From RUG100 sp050953405 (lineage in GTDB: Bacteria; Bacillota; Clostridia; Peptostreptococcales; Anaerovoracaceae): a DNA stretch of 64,000 nt. The stretch spans positions 310,001 through 374,000 of the forward strand of contig JBMNMP010000003.1 in assembly GCA_050953405.1 (NCBI GenBank), in the 5' to 3' direction. Below, in pieces: positions 35,808 to 43,109 of this stretch (its first letter is position 1; every line of letters begins with the position of its first letter). Below the pieces are notes generated by a model. It did no database searches and was not told where the DNA came from. It saw only the letters and a list, made by a program, of their open reading frames with translations. Made by a program: the position numbers and the translations under genes.

Positions 35808-36101
35808 ATGAGATATAGAAAACTTCCAGTTATAGTTGAGGCATTCCAACTTGATGAGCGCCCACTCATCGCAGAAGATTGGTTTTGGGATGCAGTGTCT
35901 GAGAACCAGGTAACAACACATAATTTCGGCAAACACTATCCTGAAGCTTGGTGCGAAATAAAAACCAAGGAAGGAATTATGACCGCAAGAACCGGAGATT
36001 ACATCATAAAGGGGATCAGAGGCGAATTGTATCCTTGCAAGGGGGACATCTTCGAGCAGACCTATGAGAAGATCGATAGTCAAAACAAGGAGGAACAATG
36101 A
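35808..36101 (+). CDS. phage protein with PGDYG-like domain
   Basis: A 97-residue protein starting RYRKLPVIVEAFQLDE with ARTGDYIIKGIRGELYPCK, the layout of the PGDYG family often seen in phage late regions. Its function is unknown. ATG 35808 follows GGAGAAACG. Its stop overlaps the start of the next small gene (ATGA). Confidence 0.75.
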   Translation: MRYRKLPVIVEAFQLDERPLIAEDWFWDAVSENQVTTHNFGKHYPEAWCEIKTKEGIMTARTGDYIIKGIRGELYPCKGDIFEQTYEKIDSQNKEEQ

Positions 36102-36181
36102 ATGACAACACGCTGCCGATTATGGCGGTTATGTTCGCTCTGACAGCACTCGTTGTAAATGTACTCAGAGTACTTGCATGA
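36098..36181 (+). CDS. 27-residue membrane peptide
   Basis: ATG 36098 overlaps the PGDYG stop and has AAGGAGG upstream. The peptide is one hydrophobic helix (PIMAVMFALTALVVNVLRVL). Its tight coupling and good ribosome site support real translation. It resembles small phage membrane proteins; function unknown. Confidence 0.5.
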   Translation: MNDNTLPIMAVMFALTALVVNVLRVLA

Positions 36182-36590
36182 GGACGGGAACGATGATGGC
36201 AGCTATGCTGATGATAATGGCAAGCACAGAAATGATTTTGCTGAACCTGGCATCTTTCTTTGATGTTTTGGAATCTGAGGCCGCTGTTTCGGCCATAGTT
36301 TTCAGGCTGAGCATCTGATTTTTGAGTAGAAGATATTCATCTACGGAGATCTTTTCGTTGATCAAATAAATCCTGCCCTCTTCAGAAATTGAGACAGTAT
36401 CGATATCATTCCAGCTCCTGAATACAGATCCGTCTGATTCTGATCGAGATATGCGGGTCGTGCTTACATAACCTAATTCATTAAGATACCGCGCAATTTC
36501 TTTTTCTTCAGCGGGCAAACTCTCAAATCGGACACTTTCGGTTTTGAGCCGTTTGAGAAAATCGGATTGCTCTGTGGTTAATCGATCCAT
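36165..36590 (-). CDS. tail-anchored membrane protein with wHTH-like N-terminus
   Basis: A 141-residue minus-strand gene in the phage remnant. The N-terminal part reads like a small winged helix (QSDFLKRLKTESVRFE, EIARYLNELGYV, ISEEGRIYLI); the C-terminus is a membrane helix (IISVLAIIISIAAIIVPVLM). ATG 36590 follows AAGGAGGATAATACG. Its 3' end overlaps the 27-codon gene on the other strand. Function unknown. Confidence 0.65.
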   Translation of the reverse strand: MDRLTTEQSDFLKRLKTESVRFESLPAEEKEIARYLNELGYVSTTRISRSESDGSVFRSWNDIDTVSISEEGRIYLINEKISVDEYLLLKNQMLSLKTMAETAASDSKTSKKDARFSKIISVLAIIISIAAIIVPVLMQVL

Positions 36591-36762
36591 CGTATTATCC
36601 TCCTTGATGATATTGTACACCGGATGGAGGAATAAAAGATAATCAAGGACACTGCAACAGGTGTTCTTTTTTATATGCCGGAAGGCGAGTCCAGGCGTGG
36701 ATGACGTTAAAAGCTACGGAAAACAGTCAAGCATTAGCACTATAACTTATGGAGGTAACATA

Positions 36763-37083
36763 ATGCACAAGAACAAATTGATAAGCCGTTTTGCACCGAT
36801 GATGGCACCCGATGGGGATGCTGGAGGCGGGCAGACAGGTGACGCACCCGATGCCGCAAATGAGCAGCAACAGGAAACCGAACACGGAAAGGACGATAAG
36901 GAAGCGCCTAAGTATACTGATAAGGACGTGGATGAGATAGTCAATCGCAAGCGTGCCAAATGGCAGGAGCAGCAGCAGAAAGCTGTGGACGAAGCTAAGA
37001 AGCTGGCACAGATGGACGCCCAGCAGAAAGCAGAGTACGAGCGGGACCAGCTGCAGAGCTTAATAAACTATCACGGTAAATAA
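36763..37083 (+). pseudogene. phage scaffold protein (DUF4355-like), 3'-truncated
   Basis: About 98 scaffold-like residues remain of a family usually near 200. The retained part is an acidic linker followed by the coiled coil DEIVNRKRAKWQEQQQKAV and AQMDAQQKAEYERDQLQ. The last residues SLINYHGK look foreign, so the break is near 37057. ATG 36763 follows GGAGGTAACATA. In an intact phage the capsid gene would follow. Confidence 0.7.
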
Positions 37084-37168
37084 AAAAGCGTTCCGGCATT
37101 GAAGTGACCTCCTCAAATTAGATTTGGTCTAACTTGAGGGGGTTAGTACAGCATCGGAGCGCTTTTTT
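37082..37168. terminator. bidirectional terminator split by a palindromic insertion
   Basis: Outer arms AAAAAAGCGTTCCG (37082-37095) and CGGAGCGCTTTTTT (37155-37168) pair with a single G-T. Without the 51-bp insertion the loop is just GCAT, a compact terminator for both the phage fragment and the convergent ATPase gene. Confidence 0.8.
37100..37150. mobile_element. 51-bp palindromic mini-element with 4-bp target duplication
   Basis: Two 23-bp arms (37100-37122 and 37128-37150) match at 18 of 23 positions when one is inverted, around TTTGG. The ends are TG and CA. Direct repeats GCAT flank it (37096-37099, 37151-37154). The arms resemble terminal repeats of IS3/IS150-like elements (TGTAC, then CCCC and AGTTAGA blocks). 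It may be a MITE or a solo remnant of an IS. Confidence 0.65.
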
Positions 37169-37210
37169 AGGTACACCGGGCGGCGCACGTTTCTAACCGG
37201 TGAAAGTAAT

Positions 37211-38533
37211 TTATTCATCTGCCAGCAGGAAATCAGTCAGCAGGATGATTTTGATCCCGTCCCGGGTGACCGGGTTGGTGCAGCTTGCTGCAATGACCAT
37301 CTTTTCAAAGTTGTCTTTGACCATGCGGAGCGGGGCGAGCTCACGCTCTCTGGTGTTGGGATCATCCAGGTTTTCGGTTACCTGAATGTATTTTTTCTCC
37401 CGCGCATTGGTCGCTATGAAGTCGATCTCAAGGTTCCCGATCTTGCCGATAGAGACATCATAACCTCTCCGCAGCAGCTCGAAGTAAACTATATTCTCAA
37501 TCATGTGTCCGGTGTCCATGTCCCGCAGACCCAGCAGATAGTTTCTAAGACCCAGATCTACGATGTAGTACTTGCTGAGAGAGCGCAGATATCCTTTGCC
37601 CTTGATGTCGAAGCGCTTGATTTCATAGAAAATATACGATTCCAAAAGAGTATGAACATAGGCCTGGATGGTGTGCACGGACGGTTTGCTTTTGCTGCCC
37701 GGCGCCAGTAATTTCTCGTTTGACAAAGTATTGCCGATGGAGTTGAGTGAAGTGGTGTTGCCGATATTGTCCGCGAGGAACATTATGATGCGGCGCAGCA
37801 GATCCGGATTGGTGATGGTATGCTGCCCGCGTCGGCGTTCGCGCTCCATTATATCTCGCACGACCACGGTGGAATACACTCCGTCAAGTACGATAAAAGC
37901 TTTATCCAGATCCAGGCCCACATCGGTGATTCCCGGCATCCCGCCAAAGCGCATATACGCTTCCAAAAGTTCCGATACAGCATAAGCCTCGCCGTTGGAA
38001 TCCGTGATACGCTTCCTGGGCTCTCCGGTCAGCGAAGTGCGGTTGGAGACGGTGTAACCGTTGAATTCCAGAAATTCACGAAAGGATAAGGGCAGCATCT
38101 TGATCTCGACATAGCGTCCGGCAAGATAGGTGGCGTACTCCGAGGAGAGCAGGTAAGCGTTGGATCCGGTGACGTAGATGTCGGAATCCAGATCTACGCG
38201 AAAGGCGTTGATGGCATCCTGCCAGCCTTCGATCCGCTGCACCTCGTCGAAAAACAGGTAGGTACGGCCATCGGGGGAAGCCTTTTCCCTGACGTAGTTA
38301 TAGAATGCCTTCGCATCCATATCTCTGTAGTCCATGGACTCGAAGTTCATCTCGATGATCTGATCCTCGCGGATACCGCTGTCGCGAAGGTGTGCAGCCA
38401 TGAGCTTTAAGAGGCTGGATTTTCCACACCTCCGTATTCCGGTGACGATTTTCACCGGCTCCGTATCCTGGAATGCGATCAGGCGATTTAAGTAAAGATC
38501 GCGCGGATGGAGTTGTGTAGATGTCTTCTGCAT
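37211..38533 (-). CDS. AAA ATPase with DUF4143 domain
   Basis: A 440-residue protein. N-terminal AAA_14 domain: Walker A is VTGIRRCGKSSLL (about 31-43), Walker B is YLFFDEVQRIEGW, and the sensor is VTGSNAYLLSSE. The C-terminal DUF4143 domain (about 210-440) has LRNYLLGLRDMDTGHMIENI and a restriction-nuclease-like strand GNLEIDFIATN. The biological role of this very common family is unsettled. Two operator-like dyads lie upstream. It starts after CAGGAGGCCTC. Confidence 0.85.
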   Translation of the reverse strand: MQKTSTQLHPRDLYLNRLIAFQDTEPVKIVTGIRRCGKSSLLKLMAAHLRDSGIREDQIIEMNFESMDYRDMDAKAFYNYVREKASPDGRTYLFFDEVQRIEGWQDAINAFRVDLDSDIYVTGSNAYLLSSEYATYLAGRYVEIKMLPLSFREFLEFNGYTVSNRTSLTGEPRKRITDSNGEAYAVSELLEAYMRFGGMPGITDVGLDLDKAFIVLDGVYSTVVVRDIMERERRRGQHTITNPDLLRRIIMFLADNIGNTTSLNSIGNTLSNEKLLAPGSKSKPSVHTIQAYVHTLLESYIFYEIKRFDIKGKGYLRSLSKYYIVDLGLRNYLLGLRDMDTGHMIENIVYFELLRRGYDVSIGKIGNLEIDFIATNAREKKYIQVTENLDDPNTRERELAPLRMVKDNFEKMVIAASCTNPVTRDGIKIILLTDFLLADE

Positions 38534-38649
38534 AGAGGCCTCCTGTTCTGTCTTGCATCCAATACTTCATTACCAATAAGCTGTGCAGAATCTGTCGATT
38601 CTGCCGGGAAAGCTCCATGTATATAATAGCATAAACTCCTCAAAATAAA

Positions 38650-38716
38650 AAGTTTTTGCAATGAACTGCAAAAACTTATAAAAATAATAACTTTGTGCAG
38701 TGAAATGCAAAAAGTT
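38650..38716. promoter_or_regulatory. two tandem dyads of one 11-bp motif
   Basis: Dyad 1: AAGTTTTTGCA (38650-38660), six bases, TGCAAAAACTT (38667-38677), perfect. Dyad 2: AACTTTGTGCA (38689-38699), six bases, TGCAAAAAGTT (38706-38716), one mismatch between arms. The centres are 39 bp apart, between the divergent ATPase and TetR genes. Confidence 0.6.
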
Positions 38717-38730
38717 GCGGAAAAAGTATA

Positions 38731-38778
38731 TTGACACGGTGTAAAAAACGCATATATTATATATTTACACCGTGTAAA
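38731..38778 (+). promoter_or_regulatory. promoter flanked by two TetR-type operators
   Basis: TTGACA (38731-38736) and TATTAT (38755-38760) form the promoter. ACACGGTGT and ACACCGTGT palindromic cores lie at 38731-38745 and 38764-38778, overlapping the -35 and following the -10, centres 33 bp apart. This is a layout for autorepression by the TetR protein encoded next. Confidence 0.7.
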
Positions 38779-38802
38779 TATGCAAAGAAGGGAGAAACGA
38801 TT

Positions 38803-39450
38803 TTGCCAAAAGGATCGCCGGAGCTTACTGAGAAAAGAGAGAACGAAATACTGGATGCCTGTGAGAAAATCTACCGCATCAAGGGTTTCTATGGTGTCAA
38901 CATCAAAGAAATCAGTTCGCAGGTCAGCATGACCAGGCCTGCTATCTATCACTACTTTGAAACAAAGGAAGAGATCCTTCTGGGTCTTTTGATCAGGGAA
39001 TACGATCAATGGTGTACAGAGCTGGAGAGCGTTGCGGACGATGCCGCTGCAGATACCAGAGAAGAACTGGCGCAGCACATGGCGAATACGCTGAGTGACA
39101 AGGAAACACTGCTGCGCATCCTGAATATGAACCTGTACGAGATCGAGCAGAAGAGCCGCCTGGAAAGACTGACAAAGTTCAAGGTGCAGTTCCAGAGATC
39201 CATCAGGCTGCTGAACAAAATCATCGGCACCTATCAGGAGGGAGCAGACGAAAGAGAATGTATTGATTTCTCAGAAACATTCTCTGCGTATCTGTTTGGC
39301 GTCTATCCTTTCACCGCGCACACGGAAAAACAGCTGGTAGCGATGCGCATGGCGGGCGTCGCTGTGCATGAACCGGAGATCGGCGACATGGTATATCGGG
39401 CGCTGTTGAGAATGCTACCGGACAAAGATATCGCTCGTAAGAAAGAATAG
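38803..39450 (+). CDS. TetR-family transcriptional regulator
   Basis: A 215-residue regulator. The N-terminal HTH is clear (IKEISSQVSMTRPAIYHYFE, then TKEEILLGLL). The C-terminal ligand domain is helical and unassigned. There is no in-frame ATG near the ribosome site; TTG 38803 after GGGAGAAACGATT is the best start. Twin palindromes at its promoter imply autoregulation, and the alcohol dehydrogenase 25 bases downstream is a likely target. Confidence 0.88.
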   Translation: MPKGSPELTEKRENEILDACEKIYRIKGFYGVNIKEISSQVSMTRPAIYHYFETKEEILLGLLIREYDQWCTELESVADDAAADTREELAQHMANTLSDKETLLRILNMNLYEIEQKSRLERLTKFKVQFQRSIRLLNKIIGTYQEGADERECIDFSETFSAYLFGVYPFTAHTEKQLVAMRMAGVAVHEPEIGDMVYRALLRMLPDKDIARKKE

Positions 39451-39475
39451 AGTCTGGAATTGGAGGTAAACGTTA

Positions 39476-40525
39476 ATGAATGGAGAAACAATGAAAGCGG
39501 CGGTCCTCGCAGGGCCGGGGAACATCGAAATAAGAGAAATCCCTGTCCCGGAAGTGGGGCCGGGAGAGATAGAGATCAAGGTTTCTGCATGCGGTGTATG
39601 CGGCAGTGACATACATATGTGGAAAACAGGAAAAGGCTGGAACCCGAAGCTGACAGAGAATTTTGTCATGGGGCACGAGTTCTGCGGTGTGGTGACCAAC
39701 GCCGGTGACAGTGATTTTTCGGCAGGCGACAGAGTCGTGTTCTGGGCCAACATGTACTGCGGTGAATGTGATATGTGCAAGGCGGGTCAGGAACAGCTGT
39801 GCCGCGAGGTCAACGGAACCAACTATATCGGATTTGTACGCAACGGGGCTTATGCGGAAAAATTTGTCTGGAGAGCCGGCAATGCATATAAGCTCCCGGA
39901 CACGGTCTCCGATACCGCTGCCGGCCTGATCGATCCGCTGATGGTCGCTTACCATGCGGTGCGCGAGTCGGGTATGAAACTGCACGACAAGGTGCTGGTC
40001 ATGGGCAGCGGTATCATCGGACAGCTGACCGGCGGCCTTGCAAAGAAGGCGGGCGCCTCTTATCTTGCTCTGGCAAAGAGGAACGACCGCAAGCTGGGTC
40101 TTGCGAAAAAAATAGGAGACTTTGATGAGTACTTTGACAGCTCCGCGCCGGATGCCGGCGTGCTCATGAATAAAGCGACAAACGGCGGTTTTGACATTGT
40201 GTTTGAATGTGTGGGCACGGAAGAATCTCTGGCGGCCTGTATCGATGCCGTAAAGCCGGGCGGCAAGATCGTGAGCGTCGGCAATTCCATCAGCGATACC
40301 ATTCAGATTTCGCTGAACAAGATCGTACTGCGTGAAATAAAGCTGATCGGCTCTGTTTCCTGCACGCGCAGGGAGTTTGAAGAAACGATAGATCTGATCG
40401 CTTCCGGTATGCTGGATGCGGACAAGTACGTTACCGATGTGATGCCGCTGGAGGAACTGCAGCATGCTTTTGAAAGACTGACTTCCAGCACCGACCCGGT
40501 CGTCAAGATAGTCGTCAGGCCTTAA
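39476..40525 (+). CDS. zinc-dependent medium-chain alcohol/polyol dehydrogenase
   Basis: A 349-residue MDR-family dehydrogenase. The catalytic zinc ligands are the Cys in ACGVCGSDIH and the HE pair in MGHEFCGVV. The structural zinc site is CGECDMCKAGQEQLC with four cysteines. The nucleotide-binding turn is VLVMGSGIIGQLTGG. Closest in type to threonine or sorbitol dehydrogenases; the substrate is unknown. Likely in one unit with the TetR gene. A second start at 39491 also has a ribosome site. Confidence 0.88.
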   Translation: MNGETMKAAVLAGPGNIEIREIPVPEVGPGEIEIKVSACGVCGSDIHMWKTGKGWNPKLTENFVMGHEFCGVVTNAGDSDFSAGDRVVFWANMYCGECDMCKAGQEQLCREVNGTNYIGFVRNGAYAEKFVWRAGNAYKLPDTVSDTAAGLIDPLMVAYHAVRESGMKLHDKVLVMGSGIIGQLTGGLAKKAGASYLALAKRNDRKLGLAKKIGDFDEYFDSSAPDAGVLMNKATNGGFDIVFECVGTEESLAACIDAVKPGGKIVSVGNSISDTIQISLNKIVLREIKLIGSVSCTRREFEETIDLIASGMLDADKYVTDVMPLEELQHAFERLTSSTDPVVKIVVRP

Positions 40526-40540
40526 AGCGGGGCATGACGC

Positions 40541-40867
40541 TCAGAACACAAAGTGCAGCAACAACATGTAGCAGACCGTGCCCCCGGCGATGGAGAGCAG
40601 CATTTGCCGCTTCCAGATATGGAGGGCTCCGGTGACCATGATGGATATGAGTTCCGGGATCCCGTGCGAACCGGTCAGTATGTGTACATCTTTGAGGCAG
40701 TAGATCACCAGCATCCCAAACACTGCAGAGGGAAGGAACTTTCCCATGTACTGGATGAATGCTGGTGTTTTTTTATTTTCGCTGAATATGATGAATGGCA
40801 GGAAGCGTGTCGCCATGGTCCCCGCTATGCATATGCCGATGGTTATGGCTTGCTGTGCAAGAGTCAT
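40541..40867 (-). CDS. azlD: branched-chain amino acid exporter small subunit AzlD
   Basis: A 108-residue membrane protein with about four helices (TMATRFLPFIIFSE, FLPSAVFGMLVIYCL), typical of AzlD/YgaH. It pairs with AzlC to export leucine-type amino acids or analogues. ATG 40867 lies four bases after the azlC stop, with GGAGG inside the azlC end, so translation is coupled. Confidence 0.88.
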   Translation of the reverse strand: MTLAQQAITIGICIAGTMATRFLPFIIFSENKKTPAFIQYMGKFLPSAVFGMLVIYCLKDVHILTGSHGIPELISIMVTGALHIWKRQMLLSIAGGTVCYMLLLHFVF

Positions 40868-40871
40868 CAGA

Positions 40872-41561
40872 TCAGACCTCCAGTCTTTCCAGCTTCTTCT
40901 TTGACGCGGACAAGACGGCAATGATCGCCAGCATCGTGGGGATCATAAAGGAGTCGGAGCCAAAGAATATGAGGCAGATCGCAGAGATCAGGAGACCGAT
41001 GCAGGATGAAACGTGATTCTTTTCCTTCATCCATTGTTCCAGAAAGATGACCACAAACATTGCCGTCATCACAAAGCTTATCCCAGAGGTATCAAACTTC
41101 AGCAGGGAACCCACAAGTCCGCCGATCGTAGCCCCGGAAAACCAGTACATATGGTTCAGCAGAGTCACGAAGAACATGAACCAGCCTTTATCGATATGTC
41201 TCGGGATCCTCGCCGTATAGTTGATCGAAAATGTTTCGTCGCACATCCCGAAGATCAGATAATATTTTTTCCAGCCCATACCTTTGAACTTGTCCAGCAT
41301 GGAAATTCCATAAAAGAGATGCCGCGCCTGGATCAGGAGCGTCATCAGGAGCACCTGTACAGGCGCAAACGGGCTCAGCAGCATCTCGACGGCGATGAAT
41401 TCCAGGGAACCGCCGAAGATCAGCAGACTCATTATCATGGGATAAACAAAGGAAAAGCCGGAAGCGTTCATATATATCCCGTAAGCCAGTCCCAGGAACC
41501 AAAAGCCCGCAAATATAGGGATCGTATATGGAAATGCCGCTTTGAATGCTTTGAGTTTCAT
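40872..41561 (-). CDS. azlC: branched-chain amino acid permease AzlC
   Basis: A 229-residue membrane protein with the family signature AFPYTIPIFAGFWFLGLAYG, SLEFIAVEMLLSPF, QARHLFYGISMLDKF and MCDETFS. It forms the larger part of the AzlCD exporter. It is transcribed away from an XRE-cupin regulator, the arrangement known for regulator-controlled azlCD loci. Confidence 0.92.
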   Translation of the reverse strand: MKLKAFKAAFPYTIPIFAGFWFLGLAYGIYMNASGFSFVYPMIMSLLIFGGSLEFIAVEMLLSPFAPVQVLLMTLLIQARHLFYGISMLDKFKGMGWKKYYLIFGMCDETFSINYTARIPRHIDKGWFMFFVTLLNHMYWFSGATIGGLVGSLLKFDTSGISFVMTAMFVVIFLEQWMKEKNHVSSCIGLLISAICLIFFGSDSFMIPTMLAIIAVLSASKKKLERLEV

Positions 41562-41601
41562 ATAATTATCACTCCCCTGTTGAAGTTATAATGTACATAT
41601 T

Positions 41602-41617
41602 GTAAAATTAAAATTAC
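41602..41617. promoter_or_regulatory. possible operator in the azlC/regulator gap
   Basis: GTAA-n8-TTAC lies in an AT-rich divergent gap of 126 bases, and further TTACAAT copies follow near 41650. A candidate site for the adjacent regulator. Confidence 0.3.
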
Positions 41618-41687
41618 GAATATAAGTTTAGCACTGTTAAATATAAATTACAATACGAAAAATAAAACATCACAAAGGTATGCGACA

Positions 41688-42230
41688 ATGGAAATCGGGA
41701 AAATCATAGCTCATAATCTGAAGAAGCTGAGAGAAGAGAGGAATCTGAGCCAGAGCCAGCTGGCGAAGATGGCGGATATCAGCAAGGTAGTGGTCTCCCA
41801 GATCGAAAAGGGCGACTCAAATCCTACCATCAACACCATATGGAAGCTGACTGGGGCCCTGGGTCTGCCGTATACCAGCCTTTTGGAAATGGAGAGCACG
41901 AGGACGGTACATGTGAAAAGGGAAGATGTGTCCGATCTCGCCGAAGATGAATACCACATCTTCAACTACTATTCCAAGAATGAGGACAGAAACTTTGAGG
42001 TCTACCGTGTGGAGATGGAAGGCGGATGTGACCATACTTCTATCGGGCATTCCTCCGGGAGCAACGAATACATACTGGTGACCGAGGGCGAGATCACGAT
42101 CGTTGTCGATGAATGTGAATATAAGCTGCGGAAAGAAGATGCTCTGTTCTTTGATGCTTCGGTGTCCCATCGATACATAAATAATAAGAAGAGCACCGCA
42201 AAAATGACCCTGATCATCCAATATGTATGA
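41688..42230 (+). CDS. XRE-family regulator with cupin domain
   Basis: A 180-residue regulator. Residues about 8-62 form an HTH (REERNLSQSQLAKMADISK, VSQIEKGDSNPTINT). Residues about 105-178 form a cupin sensor domain (GSNEYILVTEGEITIVVDE, YKLRKEDALFFDASVSHRY). This family commonly regulates amino acid or polyamine genes; its divergent position makes azlCD the likely target. Ribosome site weak (AAAGGTATGCGACA). Confidence 0.9.
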   Translation: MEIGKIIAHNLKKLREERNLSQSQLAKMADISKVVVSQIEKGDSNPTINTIWKLTGALGLPYTSLLEMESTRTVHVKREDVSDLAEDEYHIFNYYSKNEDRNFEVYRVEMEGGCDHTSIGHSSGSNEYILVTEGEITIVVDECEYKLRKEDALFFDASVSHRYINNKKSTAKMTLIIQYV

Positions 42231-42292
42231 GCCGCTGATTTCTGAAACAGTGGGCGGCGGGAACGAAAATCACGGAAAATGCAGCTGATGTA

Positions 42293-42351
42293 TTGACAAT
42301 AACAGGGAATGTGCTATCATCTATTTATGGCATATGCCATAAATAGATGAT
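42293..42351 (+). promoter_or_regulatory. promoter overlapped by a 36-bp perfect palindrome
   Basis: TTGACA (42293-42298) and TATCAT (42315-42320) are spaced by 16. The 36 bases 42316-42351 are perfectly self-complementary, centred on GGCATATGCC, and cover the -10 box and the start of transcription. The DUF134 protein encoded next is the obvious candidate binder. Confidence 0.75.
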
Positions 42352-42367
42352 TTATTGAGGAATGATC

Positions 42368-43105
42368 ATGCCGAGACCGAAGAAAAAGAGAACCATATTT
42401 CATATTCCATACAGCGACAAATTTTCACCCAACAGGGAAGAGCTGGGTTTTGTAGAATTACAGCTCGATGAACTGGAGGCCATACGCCTGACAGATCTTG
42501 AACACCTGGATCAGGGTGAATGCGCCGCCAGGATGAAGATAGCGCGCACGACGGCGCAGAACATCATCAATGCAGCGCATGAAAAAATCGCGGATGCGCT
42601 GGTCAATGGAAAGACCATTTACATCTGCGGCGGAGATTTTGAATTTGTCAGAGACGACGAGACGGGGTGCTGCAGGAATATCGTGAGGAGCATAGAGCGC
42701 ATCGGCGGCATGGAGCAACAAAACAAGGAGGAAAAAAACATGAAACTAGCGATCACATACGACCCTGAGAACGGTGAAGTTTTCCAGCATTTTGGAAGGA
42801 GCGAATACTTCAAGGTCTACGATGTAACTGATGGCGTGATCACCGGCTGTGATGTCAGGAGCACTGACGGCAGGGGCCACGGGGCGCTGGCCGGCGTACT
42901 CCAGGAACTGGGATCACAGGTGCTCATCTGCGGAGGCATCGGAGGCGGTGCACAGCAGGCGCTGAGAGAAAACGGGATACAGATCTTCGGCGGAGTCAGC
43001 GGCAGCTGCGATGAGGCAGCCGCGGCCTTTGTCGAGGGGACTTTGAAATATCAGGAGGACATCATGTGTGAGCACCACGACCATGAGCACACATGCCATC
43101 AATGA
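42368..43105 (+). CDS. DUF134 regulator fused to a NifX/NafY-like FeMo-cofactor domain
   Basis: A 245-residue two-domain protein. Residues 1-100 are DUF134 (PRPKKKRTIFHIP, LDELEAIRLTDLEHLDQGEC, an HTH around MKIARTTAQNIINAAHEK). Residues about 125-235 are the dinitrogenase iron-molybdenum cofactor-binding type (AITYDPENGEVFQHFGRSEY, LICGGIGGGAQQAL). The tail CEHHDHEHTCHQ is a His/Cys-rich metal site. Likely a metal-cluster or redox-responsive repressor acting on its own palindrome (inference). ATG 42368 has GAGGA six bases upstream. Confidence 0.85.
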   Translation: MPRPKKKRTIFHIPYSDKFSPNREELGFVELQLDELEAIRLTDLEHLDQGECAARMKIARTTAQNIINAAHEKIADALVNGKTIYICGGDFEFVRDDETGCCRNIVRSIERIGGMEQQNKEEKNMKLAITYDPENGEVFQHFGRSEYFKVYDVTDGVITGCDVRSTDGRGHGALAGVLQELGSQVLICGGIGGGAQQALRENGIQIFGGVSGSCDEAAAAFVEGTLKYQEDIMCEHHDHEHTCHQ

Positions 43106-43109
43106 GCTT

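Noticed and set aside
39473..40465. 330-codon minus-strand frame opposite the alcohol dehydrogenase
   Set aside because: It mirrors the codons of a clear zinc dehydrogenase and lacks a ribosome site or recognisable domain.
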